Shown piece after piece: positions 14,569 to 15,596 of a stretch of DNA of 15,596 nt (position 1 is the stretch's first letter; each line of letters starts with the position of its first letter). The notes under the pieces are model-generated. The model saw only the letters and a list, made by a program, of their open reading frames with translations. It searched no databases and was not told the DNA's origin. The DNA lies in NCBI GenBank assembly GCA_900545615.1, contig UQZM01000047.1, positions 1-15,596 of the forward strand. Direction: 5' to 3'. Origin of the DNA: an uncultured Collinsella sp. Lineage in GTDB: Bacteria > Actinomycetota > Coriobacteriia > Coriobacteriales > Coriobacteriaceae. The position numbers were made by a program, and so were the translations under genes.

Positions 14569-15385
14569 GGTCAATCACATCCAGGCAGGCCTCGATGGGA
14601 AGGCCAGCCGACTTGTCCTCTTGGTCGGCATTGCGCTCGATAAGCCCAGCCACCACGCGCATGGCATCGGACGTCGCGCGCTGCAGGCTCCAACCGGCCA
14701 TAACGCGGCCGACGAGCACCGCCGAGAACGTGTCGCCCGTGCCCGGGAAATAGACCGGAATGAGCTCAAAGGGAATCGTGAAGTGCTCCCCCGCCACATG
14801 GTCGTAACCGATGACGACATTCGCACCGTCGACCACAGCGCTCGTAATGACCACCGACTTGGCGCCCAGGGCACGCACGGCATCCACAAGAGTGCGGCCC
14901 TCATCGGGCGTGATTTGCTCGGCAATGGGCGTATCGGTGAGCAGGCACGCCTCGGTGTAGTTTGGCACCGCATAGTCGGCGCACTCGAGCAGGCTGCGCA
15001 TGAGACCGATCGTGGACTCGGGCACGCCGGCGTAGAGCTTGCCGTTGTCGCCCATGATGGGGTCGACGAACACCTTGGTACCCTTTTGCGCGCGACGGTG
15101 GCAGAAGTCCGAAATGATGCGCGTCTCTTCCTCGGTCACGATAAAGCCGGTAGAGATGGCGTCGAACTCAAAGCCGAGCTCCTCCCAGATGGCGAGGCTC
15201 TGGCGCACGTACTCGGTGGTGTCGTGGATGTAGAACTTGGGATAGTTGAGCGTATCGGACACAAGTGCCGTCGGCAGGTTGTGGATGCGGTAGCCCATGT
15301 GCGACAGCACCGGCAGCATGGCGGAAAGCGCGACCTTGCCGTAGCCGCACATATCGTTGATCAGCAGCAGCTGAGTGTTCTTCAT
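14561..15385 (-). CDS. Pyridoxamine/pyridoxal kinase (PfkB-like family, PRK07105 type)
   Basis: 274 residues, typical for the pyridoxal kinase branch of the ribokinase superfamily, which phosphorylates pyridoxal, pyridoxamine or pyridoxine with ATP to feed pyridoxal phosphate. The start INDMCGYGKVALSAMLPVLS (9-28) matches the Firmicutes/Actinobacteria pyridoxamine kinase subtype. VDPIMGDNGKLY (107-118), PNYTEACLLT (141-150) and catalytic GTGD (215-218, D218) are intact. ATG 15385 has AAGGGAG 6 nt upstream; the longer frame to 15409 reads through this site. It overlaps the downstream cysteine-rich gene. The 211-bp upstream region holds a possible -10 TACACT (15441-15436, minus) without a clear -35, plus a small dyad (15505-15523). 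Confidence 0.92.
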   Translation of the reverse strand: MKNTQLLLINDMCGYGKVALSAMLPVLSHMGYRIHNLPTALVSDTLNYPKFYIHDTTEYVRQSLAIWEELGFEFDAISTGFIVTEEETRIISDFCHRRAQKGTKVFVDPIMGDNGKLYAGVPESTIGLMRSLLECADYAVPNYTEACLLTDTPIAEQITPDEGRTLVDAVRALGAKSVVITSAVVDGANVVIGYDHVAGEHFTIPFELIPVYFPGTGDTFSAVLVGRVMAGWSLQRATSDAMRVVAGLIERNADQEDKSAGLPIEACLDVIDHE

Positions 15386-15504
15386 GAGGGTCTCCCTTGG
15401 TTCGGGCACGGCGCAGCAGCGCCACAGTGCGACTAAGTGTAGCGCAGGGGACGTTGCGAGCGGAGTCGAGCAGTGCGAAGAGCAGATTGTTGCGGAAAGG
15501 TTTC

Positions 15505-15523
15505 GGAAAATGATCCCTTTTCC
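15505..15523. repeat. GGAAAA/TTTTCC dyad in a candidate dispersed intergenic repeat
   Basis: Six-bp arms (15505-15510 and 15518-15523) flank TGATCCC. The surrounding phrase on the minus strand, GGGGACGGAGG followed by the dyad, resembles short repeats I have seen dispersed in gut bacterial genomes, but I cannot confirm that here. The rest of 15386-15596 shows only weak promoter-like strings, including TTGACA (15567-15562, minus) with no matching -10. Confidence 0.35.
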
Positions 15524-15596
15524 TCCGTCCCCAAGTAGTCGTTGGGTGTTCCTATAGTTTTGTCAACCGTCGGGGCTACTCCCGGTAGGGCACCCG

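Overview
The window is high-GC bacterial DNA, dense with genes and without rRNA, tRNA, CRISPR arrays or recognisable transposases. The protein set fits a Gram-positive gut actinobacterium of the class Coriobacteriia, with Collinsella or a close relative as my best guess. It includes a very large secreted Cna-B/Spy0128 adhesin with a fibro-slime domain, an amino-acid ABC system with a lipoprotein receptor, a LacX-type epimerase, a DUF4143 ATPase and a PRK07105-type pyridoxamine kinase. The genus is inferred from the style of the proteins and was not tested.

Left part, all minus strand: a giant surface adhesin (1243 codons visible, C-terminus beyond base 1) has a 5' leader of about 300 bp. The leader holds a tiny ORF with a strong ribosome site and an 8-G run. 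Upstream of the adhesin lies a four-gene group: solute-binding lipoprotein (start 8403), permease (7467), ATPase (6296) and an M20 metallopeptidase (5453). A strong hairpin-plus-T terminator separates the ATPase from the peptidase. Together these look like an amino-acid or small-peptide scavenging unit: a receptor captures the ligand, the permease and ATPase import it, and the peptidase can hydrolyse imported N-acyl or peptide substrates.

Middle: a LacX-like aldose epimerase (minus) and an acidic single-pass membrane protein of unknown function (minus) are followed by a divergent DHA1-type MFS exporter (plus). Long imperfect palindromes sit in the spacers around 8.59 kb and 10.70 kb.

Right part: an AAA+ ATPase with a C-terminal PD-(D/E)XK-like DUF4143 domain (plus) is preceded by three 17-bp dyads spaced exactly 33 bp centre to centre, the most striking regulatory-looking structure in the window. 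A low-molecular-weight tyrosine phosphatase follows on the same strand. A repeat cluster between convergent genes then leads to a minus-strand pair, a pyridoxamine-type kinase and an overlapping cysteine-rich TIGR04076-like protein.

Best leads: the possible poly-G phase switch in front of the adhesin, the 33-bp-periodic dyads in front of the DUF4143 ATPase, and three structured intergenic palindromic elements at 8546-8636, 10664-10728 and 14138-14236.
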